DNA of 64,000 nucleotides from positions 1,736,001-1,800,000 of the forward strand of contig JADJLX010000005.1 in the NCBI GenBank assembly GCA_016709865.1, given 5' to 3'. Within the stretch, counting starts at the first letter, position 1. Every line of letters begins with the position of its first letter. A model generated the notes under the pieces. The model was not told the origin of the DNA. It did not search any database and was given only the letters and a program-made list of their open reading frames with translations. Both the position numbers and the translations under genes were made by a program. Below, piece by piece: positions 48,873 to 57,125 of the stretch. The stretch comes from Bacteroidales bacterium. GTDB taxonomy: Bacteria; Bacteroidota; Bacteroidia; Bacteroidales; VadinHA17.

Positions 48873-50141
48873 CTAATCCAGCTCTTTTGCGATAGCCATT
48901 GCTGCGATTGTCCCGTCAGCAACTGCCGTTGTTATTTGCCTGTATTTCTTGCTTATAACGTCTCCTACTGCATAAACACCATCAACACTTGTCCTCATGT
49001 CTTCATTTGTCTTGATATAACCCCATTTATCAAGTTCGAGTTTATCTCTGAACAAATCGATGTTGGGTTTCATACCTATGAAGATGAAGACTCCATCACT
49101 AAACAGTTTTTGTCTGGCTTTTGTTTTGACATTTTCAATTTCAGTGACGATTTTATCGCCATCGCGGGTAAATGATCTTGGCTCATTCTCAAACAGGACT
49201 GAGATCTTAGGATTAGACAATACTTTATCCTGGGCCAGCTTATTAGCTGTAAATTTATCAAACTGATGAACAATTGTAAGCTTCGTTGCAAAACGTGTAA
49301 TATATTCAGATTCCTCAATTGCCGAGTTACCACCTCCTATTACAATGGCTTCTTTTCCGTCGAAGTATTTGGCATCGCAGGTAGCGCAATAAGAGATCCC
49401 TTTACCTTTTAACTCTTTTTCTCCCGGTGCGCCGGTAAGATTAGGAGTTGTACCTGTTGCAATAATTATTTTCTTTGCTTTAACAGTCTCATACTCATCA
49501 ATAATTACCTCTTTTTTATCAAGGTCAACTCTTGTAATATCAACAGCAACTTTATATATTGTTCCGCAAAGCTTTGTCTGCTCGCTCATATTATGTGAAA
49601 GCATATAGCCTGCCTGTGGTTCAATAAACCCGGGATAATTAGATACTGAATGTGTTGTTGCAACGTTTCCTCCCGGTAATGCTATGTCGATCAATACTGT
49701 ATTAATTTTAGACTGGCACAGATAAAGTCCCGCTGTTAATCCGCCGGGGCCCGCGCCAAGAATGATAACATCAAACTCAGATACCGTTGGTTTAATTTTC
49801 GCTTTGATACTTGCTACCTTATCAGCAGGAAGCAGATTATCGAGATTCCGGATAATATCTATTCTTTTTACTCCGCCCGTGAGTCTTTCTCCGACTTCTT
49901 TTCCGTTATCATAGAATAACAAAGTTGGAGACGACTTAACTCCAAGCTTATCAGCAAGTTCACGGTTTCCCTGACGAAAAATCTTCAGAAATTTAATATC
50001 ATTACCATATAGTGTGGAAAGATCCTCAAATTTCGATGCGAGGGCTTCACAAGGCGGACATTCTGTTGAATAAAAGTCAAGCACAACTTTGCCTGAATGC
50101 AATACTTCTGCATCAAATTCTGATGAATTTATTGTTTTCAT
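48873..50141 (-). CDS. Thioredoxin-thioredoxin reductase fusion
   Basis: A 422-residue two-domain enzyme. Residues about 1-105 are a thioredoxin fold with FYSTECPPCEALASKFEDLS (CPPC). Residues about 120-422 are a thioredoxin reductase: FAD motif IILGAGPGGLTAGLYLCQSK, redox pair ISYCATCDAKYFDG (CATC), NADPH motif AIVIGGGNSAIEESEYI and FAD end DGVYAVGDVISKKYRQITTA. The thioredoxin domain is at the N-terminus, opposite to the mycobacterial-type fusion. It would carry electrons from NADPH to its own and other dithiols; in this operon likely targets are the thioredoxin lipoprotein, the ArsM-like enzyme and the cysteine peptide. Confidence 0.92.
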   Translation of the reverse strand: MKTINSSEFDAEVLHSGKVVLDFYSTECPPCEALASKFEDLSTLYGNDIKFLKIFRQGNRELADKLGVKSSPTLLFYDNGKEVGERLTGGVKRIDIIRNLDNLLPADKVASIKAKIKPTVSEFDVIILGAGPGGLTAGLYLCQSKINTVLIDIALPGGNVATTHSVSNYPGFIEPQAGYMLSHNMSEQTKLCGTIYKVAVDITRVDLDKKEVIIDEYETVKAKKIIIATGTTPNLTGAPGEKELKGKGISYCATCDAKYFDGKEAIVIGGGNSAIEESEYITRFATKLTIVHQFDKFTANKLAQDKVLSNPKISVLFENEPRSFTRDGDKIVTEIENVKTKARQKLFSDGVFIFIGMKPNIDLFRDKLELDKWGYIKTNEDMRTSVDGVYAVGDVISKKYRQITTAVADGTIAAMAIAKELD

Positions 50142-50165
50142 TTTTGTAAAAATTGGTGTAATTGA

Positions 50166-51500
50166 TTATTCTGCTGTGTTTTCAATATAAGCTGAGAATC
50201 CTAATTCAAGCAGCTCTTTTACCGGACGGCAATCTGTTGAGCAAATTTTGCCGGTCCTGTTTTTTGCCACCGATCCGCATCCCCCTCCACAGGCGAGCTG
50301 AACAGAGCATTCTTTACATTCGGGGATAGCTGTTACATCACGTCTTTCCCATTGGTCTATCAGGTCAGATTTCCGACTAACCACAGGATAAAAAGTACCA
50401 AGCGATTCATCTGACTTCCCTACTGTTGCAGTACAGGAATAAATCTGTCCTGTGTAATCAAAGGCCCATTCTGTTTTGCAGGCTGGACAAGCATCAAATA
50501 AAGGATCGGGCAGTTCTCCGTTCTCGGAAAGGAATTTTGCTACCGAATATGCGGGTTTATAGAACTCCACAATCTGCGGATGCTTCTTAGTAAGTTCATA
50601 TATACTTTCATACAGCGACACCCTGTCGAAAAGCATATCAGGTGAAGATTGACAATGATGAAGCTCATAGTTGCGGCCGATCTGGGTTTTAAAGTACGGA
50701 CTTTTTGTCCAGCCTTTATCAATTGCGAACTGAGCCAGATCAGGAAGATTATTAATATTCTCTTTATCGGCAACCATACGGAGATTTACATCGATATGGT
50801 TATCGATGCATGAGTCAATGCCTCTGACTATCCTGCTGAATGTGCCCTCTCCGCCCTTAAGAAAACGACGGTTATTATGAACTGATTCTGTTCCGTCGAG
50901 AGTAACCTGAACTTCTCTTATTTTGCCGGACTTAAGAATATCCGAATACTCTTCAAGGGAATATCCGTTAGTTACAAAACTGACTTCAAGATCTGCCTCA
51001 GCAGATTTCTTCAGTAAATAACTAATAAGCTCTTTTTGTTTAGGACTACCAAGAAGAGGTTCCCCGCCAAAAACAGTTATATACTTTTTACGCCCGGCAA
51101 ACTCCCTTCTTACATAGTCAAAGAACGCATCTGTAATGTCGTTGCTTAGTTCCAGGTGAGGATTATTGTATTGATCCTGGTAGCAATAGGTACAGGCAAA
51201 GTTGCAACTGTAGTTGGTAACAAAGAAAATCTGAATTTCATCCTTGTCCCGTGAATCTATAAAATCGAGGTACCTGCTCCTGTAGAGTTTTGTCTCTTCA
51301 GGCTCTTCAATCAGATAACCTTTTTCTGTCAACTCATTTATAATCTCTTCCCCTGAACCAGGCTCACCTTTACGTATCGCCTCAATTTTTTCAGCATCAC
51401 TTCCCGTAAGAATATCAGCGTTACCTGTGAGAAGGTTAATGATGAAGTAATTCTCAGAATCCCTGATTTTCGAAAAAATATTGTACTTTGAGTATCGCAT
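50166..51500 (-). CDS. Radical SAM/SPASM peptide-maturase
   Basis: A 444-residue radical SAM protein. About 1-85 is a domain lacking iron-sulfur cysteines (YSKYNIFSKIRDSENYFIIN), of the kind that recognises a precursor peptide. The cluster motif is TNYSCNFACTYCYQDQYNN (CxxxCxxC), followed by ITVFGGEPLLGS and VQVTLDGTESVHNNRRFLKG. The C-terminal SPASM domain has many cysteines: FDACPACKTEWAFDYTG, SCTATVG, then CKECSVQLACGGGC and CSTDC, enough for two more 4Fe-4S clusters. This is the layout of RiPP maturases. Its start lies 5 bases after the stop of a 32-residue cysteine peptide, the likely substrate. The modification made cannot be told from sequence. Confidence 0.88.
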   Translation of the reverse strand: MRYSKYNIFSKIRDSENYFIINLLTGNADILTGSDAEKIEAIRKGEPGSGEEIINELTEKGYLIEEPEETKLYRSRYLDFIDSRDKDEIQIFFVTNYSCNFACTYCYQDQYNNPHLELSNDITDAFFDYVRREFAGRKKYITVFGGEPLLGSPKQKELISYLLKKSAEADLEVSFVTNGYSLEEYSDILKSGKIREVQVTLDGTESVHNNRRFLKGGEGTFSRIVRGIDSCIDNHIDVNLRMVADKENINNLPDLAQFAIDKGWTKSPYFKTQIGRNYELHHCQSSPDMLFDRVSLYESIYELTKKHPQIVEFYKPAYSVAKFLSENGELPDPLFDACPACKTEWAFDYTGQIYSCTATVGKSDESLGTFYPVVSRKSDLIDQWERRDVTAIPECKECSVQLACGGGCGSVAKNRTGKICSTDCRPVKELLELGFSAYIENTAE

Positions 51501-51505
51501 TAAGT

Positions 51506-51604
51506 TTAGTCGTGACAGCCAACAACTGTTTTAGATGTTTTTGCACAGCACTGTGCCACTTTAGCCTGCTTTCTGTTTTCTTTCTTTTTAATTACGCTTT
51601 TCAT
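51506..51604 (-). CDS. Putative 32-residue RiPP precursor with C-terminal cysteines
   Basis: ATG at 51604, TAA at 51506-51508; easily missed because of its length. The first 18 residues are rich in Lys and Arg (MKSVIKKKENRKQAKVAQ), and the C-terminal 14 are CCAKTSKTVVGCHD, with Cys at 19, 20 and 30. It is 8 bases after the thioredoxin lipoprotein gene and 5 bases before the radical SAM/SPASM gene, on the same strand, as precursor peptides of such maturases usually are. Being a substrate is inference from position, size and cysteines; it has no leader of a family I can name. Confidence 0.65.
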   Translation of the reverse strand: MKSVIKKKENRKQAKVAQCCAKTSKTVVGCHD

Positions 51605-51612
51605 AATTCTGA

Positions 51613-52068
51613 TTAATTTTTAATTAATAAAATTTCATTTATAGCTCTTAACATATTCTCCCTCGACATAAAACCCATCGATGCACGGGGCATCCCTTCT
51701 GACGGGATAAACAGAAGCGTTGGCAAGCCTGTTATGCCCAATCCCTGTGCAAGCATCTTTTCTTTCTCAGTATCCACCTTATACACTGCAATTTTTCCTG
51801 AATATTCATCTGCAATTGAATCTACAAGAGGAGAAAGTTGGCGGCAGGGGGCACACCAGTCAGCATAAAAGTCGATTATTACCGGTTTGTCACCTTCAAA
51901 CTTCCACTCTTTATTTAACTCATAATTGAATACCAATTTTTTAAATTCAGCATCTGTTAACTGTTTCACAGAACTCTCTTTTGAATCAGTTTTTCCCTGA
52001 TTTTCAGACTTACAATTTATGAAAAACAAAGAAGAAACTATTACTGCAAGGAAGATTTTATTTCTCAT
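51613..52068 (-). CDS. Thioredoxin-like lipoprotein
   Basis: A 151-residue protein. The lipoprotein signal is VIVSSLFFINC-KSENQG. The thioredoxin domain (about 45-150) has the active site IIDFYADWCAPCRQLSPLVD (CAPC) and the cis-proline in GITGLPTLLFIPSEG. It acts outside the cytoplasm, or on the periplasmic side of the membrane, as a disulfide reductase. It is the third gene of the operon, 18 bases after the methyltransferase and 8 bases before the cysteine peptide. Confidence 0.9.
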   Translation of the reverse strand: MRNKIFLAVIVSSLFFINCKSENQGKTDSKESSVKQLTDAEFKKLVFNYELNKEWKFEGDKPVIIDFYADWCAPCRQLSPLVDSIADEYSGKIAVYKVDTEKEKMLAQGLGITGLPTLLFIPSEGMPRASMGFMSRENMLRAINEILLIKN

Positions 52069-52086
52069 ATTTAACAGTTTTACTAA

Positions 52087-52743
52087 TTAATTTTTACAAC
52101 CGCAATCTGTTTTCCCGGATGGTTTCTCTCCGGCAATTGTCCAGCTTGAAACCCTTGTTTTACCCTTTTCATAAGGGGCAGACTCTTCAATTATCTGAAT
52201 ATTATTAAAACCTGCATTTTTCAGTTGAGAAAGATATTCATCACGTGTAACCGATCCTGCCCAGCACTCTGAAATAGCTACAGGGTCATTTCTATACTCT
52301 TCAGGCACAGGTTCAATCGCATAAATATCGCTGATAACAAAACGGCCTCCGTTTTTCAGGATCCTGTATATTTCGTTCCAGACGAGTTGCTTATCAGTAG
52401 CATGATTTATTGTACAATTTGAGATTACCAGATCGGCCAGATTGTCTTTTAAATTAATCTTTTCAAGAGGACTTTGAACAAATTCGACATTTGATATTCC
52501 AAGCTGGCTGGCAGTATTGGCAGCTTTTCTTATCATGCCATCTGAAATATCAATTCCATAAACGAAACCATCTTTGCCTACTGTTTCAGATAATCTTATT
52601 ACATCGGTTCCCCTGCCACTACCCAAATCAACACAAACTTCACCTGTGCTGGCACCTGAATAATTTATTGCTCCGCCACATGAAAGACAGCAGGATGATT
52701 CTGCCAGTTCAGTATATCTTTTATTTATTGCTTCGTATTCCAT
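52087..52743 (-). CDS. ArsM-like (arsenite-type) SAM methyltransferase
   Basis: A 218-residue methyltransferase. SAM site: EVCVDLGSGRGTDVIRLSET and FVYGIDISDGMIRKAANTAS. Three cysteine positions known to bind trivalent arsenic in ArsM appear conserved: an N-terminal cluster (ELAESSCCLSCGG), the Cys in LVISNCTINHATDK, and the Cys in ISECWAGSVTRDEY. A short Cys-rich tail, KTDCGCKN, ends the protein. Methylation of arsenite or another thiol-bound metalloid is therefore likely, and such enzymes need thioredoxin, encoded by the next gene. Start ATG 52743, which is 10 bases after the preceding gene; a longer start at 52791 would lie inside that gene. Confidence 0.8.
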   Translation of the reverse strand: MEYEAINKRYTELAESSCCLSCGGAINYSGASTGEVCVDLGSGRGTDVIRLSETVGKDGFVYGIDISDGMIRKAANTASQLGISNVEFVQSPLEKINLKDNLADLVISNCTINHATDKQLVWNEIYRILKNGGRFVISDIYAIEPVPEEYRNDPVAISECWAGSVTRDEYLSQLKNAGFNNIQIIEESAPYEKGKTRVSSWTIAGEKPSGKTDCGCKN

Positions 52744-52753
52744 CTTATAATTC

Positions 52754-52999
52754 TTACTTTCCAAACCGTGAACATGGACTACCAGTAACAAAAAATCCCA
52801 ATAAGCCCCCGAAGAACATTGAATTTAAAGTATCACCGGTAAATTCAAACGGGATTGGTCTGGCTTCAATAAAAACATTATATAAAAACCCTAAAGTTAC
52901 TCCAATTAACACTCCAAGAAAAGGCTTCCAGAAATACCAGGTTGAAAAAAACTCTTTCACACTTTTTGGTCTGGGTGTTACTTTACAACTTGATTCCAT
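52754..52999 (-). CDS. Small two-TM membrane protein, first gene of the operon
   Basis: An 81-residue protein with two membrane segments (about 23-44 and 58-74) and cysteines near both ends: MESSCKVTPR and FFVTGSPCSRFGK. The G-rich helices (GVLIGVTLGFLYNVF and FFGGLLGFFVTG) recall DUF6132-type proteins, but I cannot assign the family firmly. It lies first behind the operon promoter. A metal or metalloid export or anchoring role would fit the neighbours but is a guess. Confidence 0.6.
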   Translation of the reverse strand: MESSCKVTPRPKSVKEFFSTWYFWKPFLGVLIGVTLGFLYNVFIEARPIPFEFTGDTLNSMFFGGLLGFFVTGSPCSRFGK

Positions 53000-53024
53000 A
53001 TTTACATATCTATATATTTCGATG

Positions 53025-53054
53025 CAAAGATAATCAGAAATATTTAAATCGCAA
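53025..53054 (-). promoter_or_regulatory. Promoter TTG-N19-TATCTTTG for the seven-gene operon
   Basis: On the minus strand TTG (53054-53052), 19 bases, TATCTTTG (53032-53025), 25 bases before the first start codon (52999). It diverges from the promoter at 53094-53101. Confidence 0.7.
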
Positions 53055-53093
53055 TAATATCACCTGAATCTTTTTATTATCACTTGCAATTTG

Positions 53094-53101
53094 TATCTTT
53101 G
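53094..53101 (+). promoter_or_regulatory. Promoter -7 element TATCTTTG
   Basis: TATCTTTG lies 18 bases before ATG 53120 of the zinc-ribbon gene, with a T-rich -33 region. It excludes an in-frame ATG at 53084, which lies upstream of it. Confidence 0.6.
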
Positions 53102-53119
53102 CCGTACAAATTCCTGATA

Positions 53120-53551
53120 ATGGGTAAGATATTCAAGACGGACCTTAATGAGAAGCAACTGGAAGAGCTCTTCAGCAGTGATGAAAAGTGCTATGAGTTC
53201 CTAGCAGAAGTGAAATGGGGCGACGGTTTTATCTGCAGGAAATGCGGAAATACAAATTATTGTCAGGGAAAGACTCCGCATTCAAGACGATGTACAAAAT
53301 GCAAAACAGAGGAATCCTCCTCTGCCGGCACTATCTTTCACAACTGCAAATTCCCCATCAGTAAAGCATTTTATATAGCCTACAATGTATGTAAGGGTAA
53401 AGAAGATCTGTCTACCTACGAATATGCCAGAAGGCTTGCATTACGACAGATGACATGCTGGAATTTCAAAACCAAGATCCAGCAGGCTCTCATACATATG
53501 GAATCTCTTACTGATATTGAAAAATCATCAATAGAAAAAATACTCTCTTAA
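53120..53551 (+). CDS. Zinc-ribbon (IS1595-type transposase N-terminal) orphan protein
   Basis: A 143-residue protein with the zinc ribbon of IS1595-family transposases: WGDGFICRKCGNTNYCQGK and SRRCTKCKTEESSSAGTIFH (CxxC...CxxC), then helices (ISKAFYIAYNVCKGKEDLS, EYARRLALRQMTCWNFKTKI) matching the second DNA-binding part. The DDE catalytic domain that should follow is absent: the frame stops cleanly and no fragment of it is seen downstream. No terminal repeats flank it, and it has a host-type promoter. It may be a domesticated DNA-binding protein rather than a broken insertion sequence. Confidence 0.7.
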   Translation: MGKIFKTDLNEKQLEELFSSDEKCYEFLAEVKWGDGFICRKCGNTNYCQGKTPHSRRCTKCKTEESSSAGTIFHNCKFPISKAFYIAYNVCKGKEDLSTYEYARRLALRQMTCWNFKTKIQQALIHMESLTDIEKSSIEKILS

Positions 53552-53582
53552 TACTTCGATACATAATTAGAATGCCTTTGAG

Positions 53583-53670
53583 ATTCTTCGTGTATCCCTT
53601 TGTGCCCTATGTGGTAAAAAAAGACTTAACCACTAAGGATCACAAAGGAAGGCTCAAAGGAACACAATGG
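53583..53670. repeat. Imperfect hairpin repeat, class B (CTTTGTG type)
   Basis: CCCTTTGTGCCCTATGTGGT on the left pairs with ACCACTAAGGATCACAAAGG on the right around AAAAAAAGACTTA. It lies between the zinc-ribbon gene and the convergent DUF302 gene, where it could terminate transcripts. Confidence 0.7.
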
Positions 53671-53679
53671 GAAGAAATA

Positions 53680-54084
53680 TTATTTATCAGTTACTGACTT
53701 AACTATTTCAAAAGTCTCATCCGACGCGTCCTTCATTACACCGGCAATCTCAGAAGGTAATCCTGAAGCCAGATCACCTGCATTTATTAAGCTGACATAG
53801 GTGTGTCCGTTGTCCTTCTCATAAACAGAGATCCTGCAGGGCATCATAACCGATATAATCCTCTCATCATTCAGCTCCAGCATTTTTCCTGAATACTGGG
53901 GTTTGCATATTTCGATAACCTTTACCGGTTTCACTTCTTTGCCTGATTTTGCCAGAGAAAGCTGCAGATCGTGAACAGCAGGGACTTTCCATTCCCTGCG
54001 TTCCGCCTCTGCAACAAGCAAATCAACTGTCTTCTCAAACTTAAATTTACTCTGATGTTCAATAACCAATCGATTTGTCTTCAT
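53680..54084 (-). CDS. DUF302-like protein
   Basis: A 134-residue cytoplasmic protein with the DUF302 layout: KFEKTVDLLVAEAERREWKV, KPVKVIEICKPQYSGKMLEL and ISVMMPCRISVYEKDNGHTY, followed by DLASGLPSEIAGVMKDASDE. DUF302 proteins are small beta-alpha proteins of unknown role, often near thiol or metal genes. A cysteine in each of the EICKPQYSG and MMPCRISVY strands is a family feature. It is 11 bases after xylA on the same strand but probably unrelated in function. Confidence 0.82.
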   Translation of the reverse strand: MKTNRLVIEHQSKFKFEKTVDLLVAEAERREWKVPAVHDLQLSLAKSGKEVKPVKVIEICKPQYSGKMLELNDERIISVMMPCRISVYEKDNGHTYVSLINAGDLASGLPSEIAGVMKDASDETFEIVKSVTDK

Positions 54085-54095
54085 AAGTAAAAATT

Positions 54096-55418
54096 TTAAA
54101 TTATATGCATATTTATCAGCTGCTCAAATAATTCCTGCTTTCCGCTTTTGGTTTCAGGCTCGCCTATTTCATGGGCAATGTCGCGGAGCTTTTCAAGGGT
54201 TAATTTACCCTTTTCAAAATCTTTTCCCGGACCTTTATCAAATGATTCGTATCTCTTCTTCCTGAGCTTAAGATAATCGCTGTCCTTCAGTATCTTATCA
54301 GCTATAACCAGTGCGCGTGCAAAAGTATCCATACCACTGATATGGGCTATAAAGATATCTTCTGCATCGGTTGAATTACGACGGATTTTTGCATCAAAAT
54401 TTATGCCTCCGGTTGTAAATCCTCCTGCCTGAAGAATAACCATCATTGCTTCAGTTATCTCATATATATTTGTAGGGAATTCATCCGTATCCCAGCCATT
54501 CTGATAGTCACCTTTGTTGGCATCAATACTTCCCAGCAAACCGGCATCGGCAGCTACCTGCAACTCATGCTGGAAAGTATGTCCTGCGAGAGTGGCATGA
54601 TTAACTTCGATATTCATTTTAAAGTCCTTATCCAGTCCATGTTCGCGCAGAAAGCCTATTATTGTTGCCACATCGAAATCGTACTGATGTTTAGAAGGTT
54701 CCATTGGCTTCGGTTCCACAAGGAAGGTACCTTTAAAACCAATTTTTCTTCCATAGTCACGGGCCATGGAAAGCATCATCCCCATATGTTCAAGCTCTCT
54801 TTTCATATTTGTATTATGGAGGCTCATATAACCTTCCCGCCCGCCCCAGAATACATAATTCTCACCTCCAAGAGCAACAGTAGCAGCGATTGCATTTCTG
54901 AGCTGAACACCTGCATTGGCAACAACATTAAAATCGGGATTTGTTGCTGCGCCGTTCATATATCTTGGATTAGAGAAGAGGTTTGCAGTTCCCCAAAGAA
55001 GTTTTACTCCTGTCTGCTCCTGCATCTTTTTGATAACTGGAATAATTTTATCAAGACGCTTCTCTATCTCGAAAACTGAGCCATCTCCAACAACATCAGT
55101 ATCGTGAAAACAGTAATATCCGGCACCTATTTTCGTAATAAACTCAAAGGCAGCATCGAGTCTTTGTTTCGTTTTGTCATCATTTGATGCATCTTTCCAC
55201 GGATAGATTCTTGTTGCATTGCCGAAAGGATCAGAACCGTCTCCGCAGAACGAATGCCAATAAGCAATAGCAAAACGAAGATGATCTTTCATCTTTTTGC
55301 CACCTATTTTCTCTTCAGGATTATACCATCTGAATGCCAGTGGATTTTTTGATTTTTTCCCTTCATACTCAATTTTCCCTATTCCGGGGTATACTTCTTT
55401 TTTTCCTTTGTAAATCAT
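54096..55418 (-). CDS. xylA: Xylose isomerase
   Basis: A 440-residue enzyme converting D-xylose to D-xylulose, of the longer (class II) type found in Bacteroides. Start ATG 55418 gives [20 protein letters not shown], the normal N-terminus; 25 further in-frame upstream codons come from the intergenic repeat region. Active site: catalytic His in [36 protein letters not shown], metal ligands in [19 protein letters not shown] and [20 protein letters not shown]. It is cytoplasmic and acts on xylose from the GH10 xylanase encoded at 59.5 kb. It follows xylB by 90 bases. Confidence 0.97.
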   Translation of the reverse strand: MIYKGKKEVYPGIGKIEYEGKKSKNPLAFRWYNPEEKIGGKKMKDHLRFAIAYWHSFCGDGSDPFGNATRIYPWKDASNDDKTKQRLDAAFEFITKIGAGYYCFHDTDVVGDGSVFEIEKRLDKIIPVIKKMQEQTGVKLLWGTANLFSNPRYMNGAATNPDFNVVANAGVQLRNAIAATVALGGENYVFWGGREGYMSLHNTNMKRELEHMGMMLSMARDYGRKIGFKGTFLVEPKPMEPSKHQYDFDVATIIGFLREHGLDKDFKMNIEVNHATLAGHTFQHELQVAADAGLLGSIDANKGDYQNGWDTDEFPTNIYEITEAMMVILQAGGFTTGGINFDAKIRRNSTDAEDIFIAHISGMDTFARALVIADKILKDSDYLKLRKKRYESFDKGPGKDFEKGKLTLEKLRDIAHEIGEPETKSGKQELFEQLINMHII

Positions 55419-55453
55419 ATATCTGTTTTTTAAAATGAGACTTAAGAAATCCG

Positions 55454-55500
55454 TTAAACACAAAGTTCGCAAAGATTTGCGCAAAGTGCGCAAAGAAAAA
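55454..55500. repeat. GCAAAG-type tandem repeat (single arm)
   Basis: Units such as CACAAAGTTCGCAAAG, TTGCGCAAAG and TGCGCAAAG follow one another between xylB and xylA. It looks like one arm of a class B hairpin without its partner. Confidence 0.5.
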
Positions 55501-55508
55501 GTACTATT

Positions 55509-56987
55509 TTAAAGATCTTCAAGTAAATCTTTCCATTTATTATATGCTTCTTCAAATATCTCCAATCCCGAAGATGCAGGCTCGGTAACTCCCAGTGCAT
55601 TAAGTCCTTTAAATGCCTCTTTTTCAGAAGTATAATATCCGCATCCGATTCCGGCTCCCCGTGCTGCTCCGATAGAACCGTCAGTATTGTAAAGATGAAT
55701 TGCTGTACCTGTAATATTAGATAAGGTCTCCCTGAAAATTTTACTGAGGAACATATTAGCCTCTCCTGCTCTTATAACCTGGGGATCAATTCCTGTTTCC
55801 TTCATAATATCGAGTCCGTACCTGAATGAAAAGGCAATTCCTTCCTGTGCTGCCCTGAAAAGGTGAGCAGTTGAATGAGAGTTGAAATTCAATCCGGCAA
55901 AATGAGCACCTGATTCCTTGTTTCCAAGCATTCTTTCCGATCCGTTGCCAAACGGGAGAATAGTCAATCCGTCTGATCCGGGGGGAACTTGAGATGCCAG
56001 TTCATTCATCTGATTATAAGAGAGGGTATTGCCTGTATTTCTCCTCAACCATGAATTAAGTATTCCTGTTCCGTTGATACATAATAACACACCCAGCCTT
56101 GTATCTGTATGTGAGTGATTAACATGCAGAAAAGTATTAACCCTTGAATGTGGATCATATTTCTTCTGATCTGTAACTCCATAAATTACTCCTGATGTAC
56201 CTGCCGTTGCAGCAACTTCACCCGGATTAAGAACATTTAGCGAAAGGGCATTATTTGGCTGGTCACCTGCACGGTATGAAACAGGGATACCTTCAGGCAA
56301 TCCTAATTCAGATGCGACTGATTTCAACAATCCCCCTTGCGATGAAAATGAAGAATAGGCTGCCGGCAGAATTCCCGGATCAAATTCGAAATATTTCATC
56401 AGTTCAGCAGATACCCTGTTTTCGGAAATATCCCAGAACATACCTTCTGAAAGTCCGGTAAAAGAAGTACTTATTTCACCGGTAAGCCTCATTGCAATAT
56501 AATCGCCGGGGAGCATAATCTTGTGGATTTTACTGAACAGATCAGGTTCGTTTTCTTTTACCCATGCGAGCTTTGAAGCTGTGAAATTACCCGGAGAATT
56601 GAGCAGATGAGAGAGACAATATTCCCTTGTAAGAGAAATCAGAGCCACTTCACCATACCCGACAGCCCGGCTATCGCACCAAATTATTGAAGGTCGTAAT
56701 ACATTCTGATTTTTGTCGATTGCTACCAGACCATGCATCTGGTATGATATACCTATTGCACCTATTTCGTTTTTTTTTTGCCCCAGCTGTGTTGTACAGT
56801 CACTGATTGCCGCTTTGAGGTTTGTCCACCAGACTTCAGTCTCCTGCTCAGCCCATCCGGGTTTAAGGGCAATTATCTTCATTTCATCTTTTGGGCAGAA
56901 TGCTGTTGCCAGACATTTACCTGAATCACCGTCAATTACAGAAGCCTTTACTGATGAGCTTCCCAAGTCTATCCCAAGTAATAACAT
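55509..56987 (-). CDS. xylB: Xylulokinase
   Basis: A 492-residue FGGY kinase making D-xylulose 5-phosphate. First ATP motif LLGIDLGSSSVKASVIDGDS; substrate-site region AIGISYQMHGLVAIDKNQNV; GEVAATAGTSGVIYGV, and the C-terminal FGGY block VIRAGEANMFLSKIFRETLS followed by TDGSIGAARGAGIG. Length and the MHGLV motif fit XylB and distinguish it from AraB at 21-23 kb. It is transcribed just before xylA. The end product joins the AraD product at the same pathway intermediate. Confidence 0.95.
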   Translation of the reverse strand: MLLLGIDLGSSSVKASVIDGDSGKCLATAFCPKDEMKIIALKPGWAEQETEVWWTNLKAAISDCTTQLGQKKNEIGAIGISYQMHGLVAIDKNQNVLRPSIIWCDSRAVGYGEVALISLTREYCLSHLLNSPGNFTASKLAWVKENEPDLFSKIHKIMLPGDYIAMRLTGEISTSFTGLSEGMFWDISENRVSAELMKYFEFDPGILPAAYSSFSSQGGLLKSVASELGLPEGIPVSYRAGDQPNNALSLNVLNPGEVAATAGTSGVIYGVTDQKKYDPHSRVNTFLHVNHSHTDTRLGVLLCINGTGILNSWLRRNTGNTLSYNQMNELASQVPPGSDGLTILPFGNGSERMLGNKESGAHFAGLNFNSHSTAHLFRAAQEGIAFSFRYGLDIMKETGIDPQVIRAGEANMFLSKIFRETLSNITGTAIHLYNTDGSIGAARGAGIGCGYYTSEKEAFKGLNALGVTEPASSGLEIFEEAYNKWKDLLEDL

Positions 56988-57005
56988 AGTATAAAATATT
57001 AATTC

Positions 57006-57106
57006 TTCTCTGTGTTACTCTGTGCCTTCTCTGTGGAACTCTGTGTCAGTTCTTATTTTTTTGTTACACAGAGAGACACAGAGAATACACAGAGAGACAC
57101 TGAGAT
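57006..57106. repeat. Long imperfect hairpin repeat, class B (CTCTGTG type)
   Basis: Left arm of CTCTGTG units (TCTCTGTGTTACTCTGTGCC) and right arm of CACAGAG units (TTACACAGAGAGACACAGAG), around TCTTATTTTTTTG. It is close to the element at 60670-60770 and sits between the mannonate dehydratase stop and the xylB start. Confidence 0.8.
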
Positions 57107-57125
57107 CAAAAATAGTTAAAACTTG

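Noticed and set aside
53120..53551. A complete insertion sequence of the IS1595 family
   Set aside because: No DDE domain, terminal repeats or target duplication is visible.
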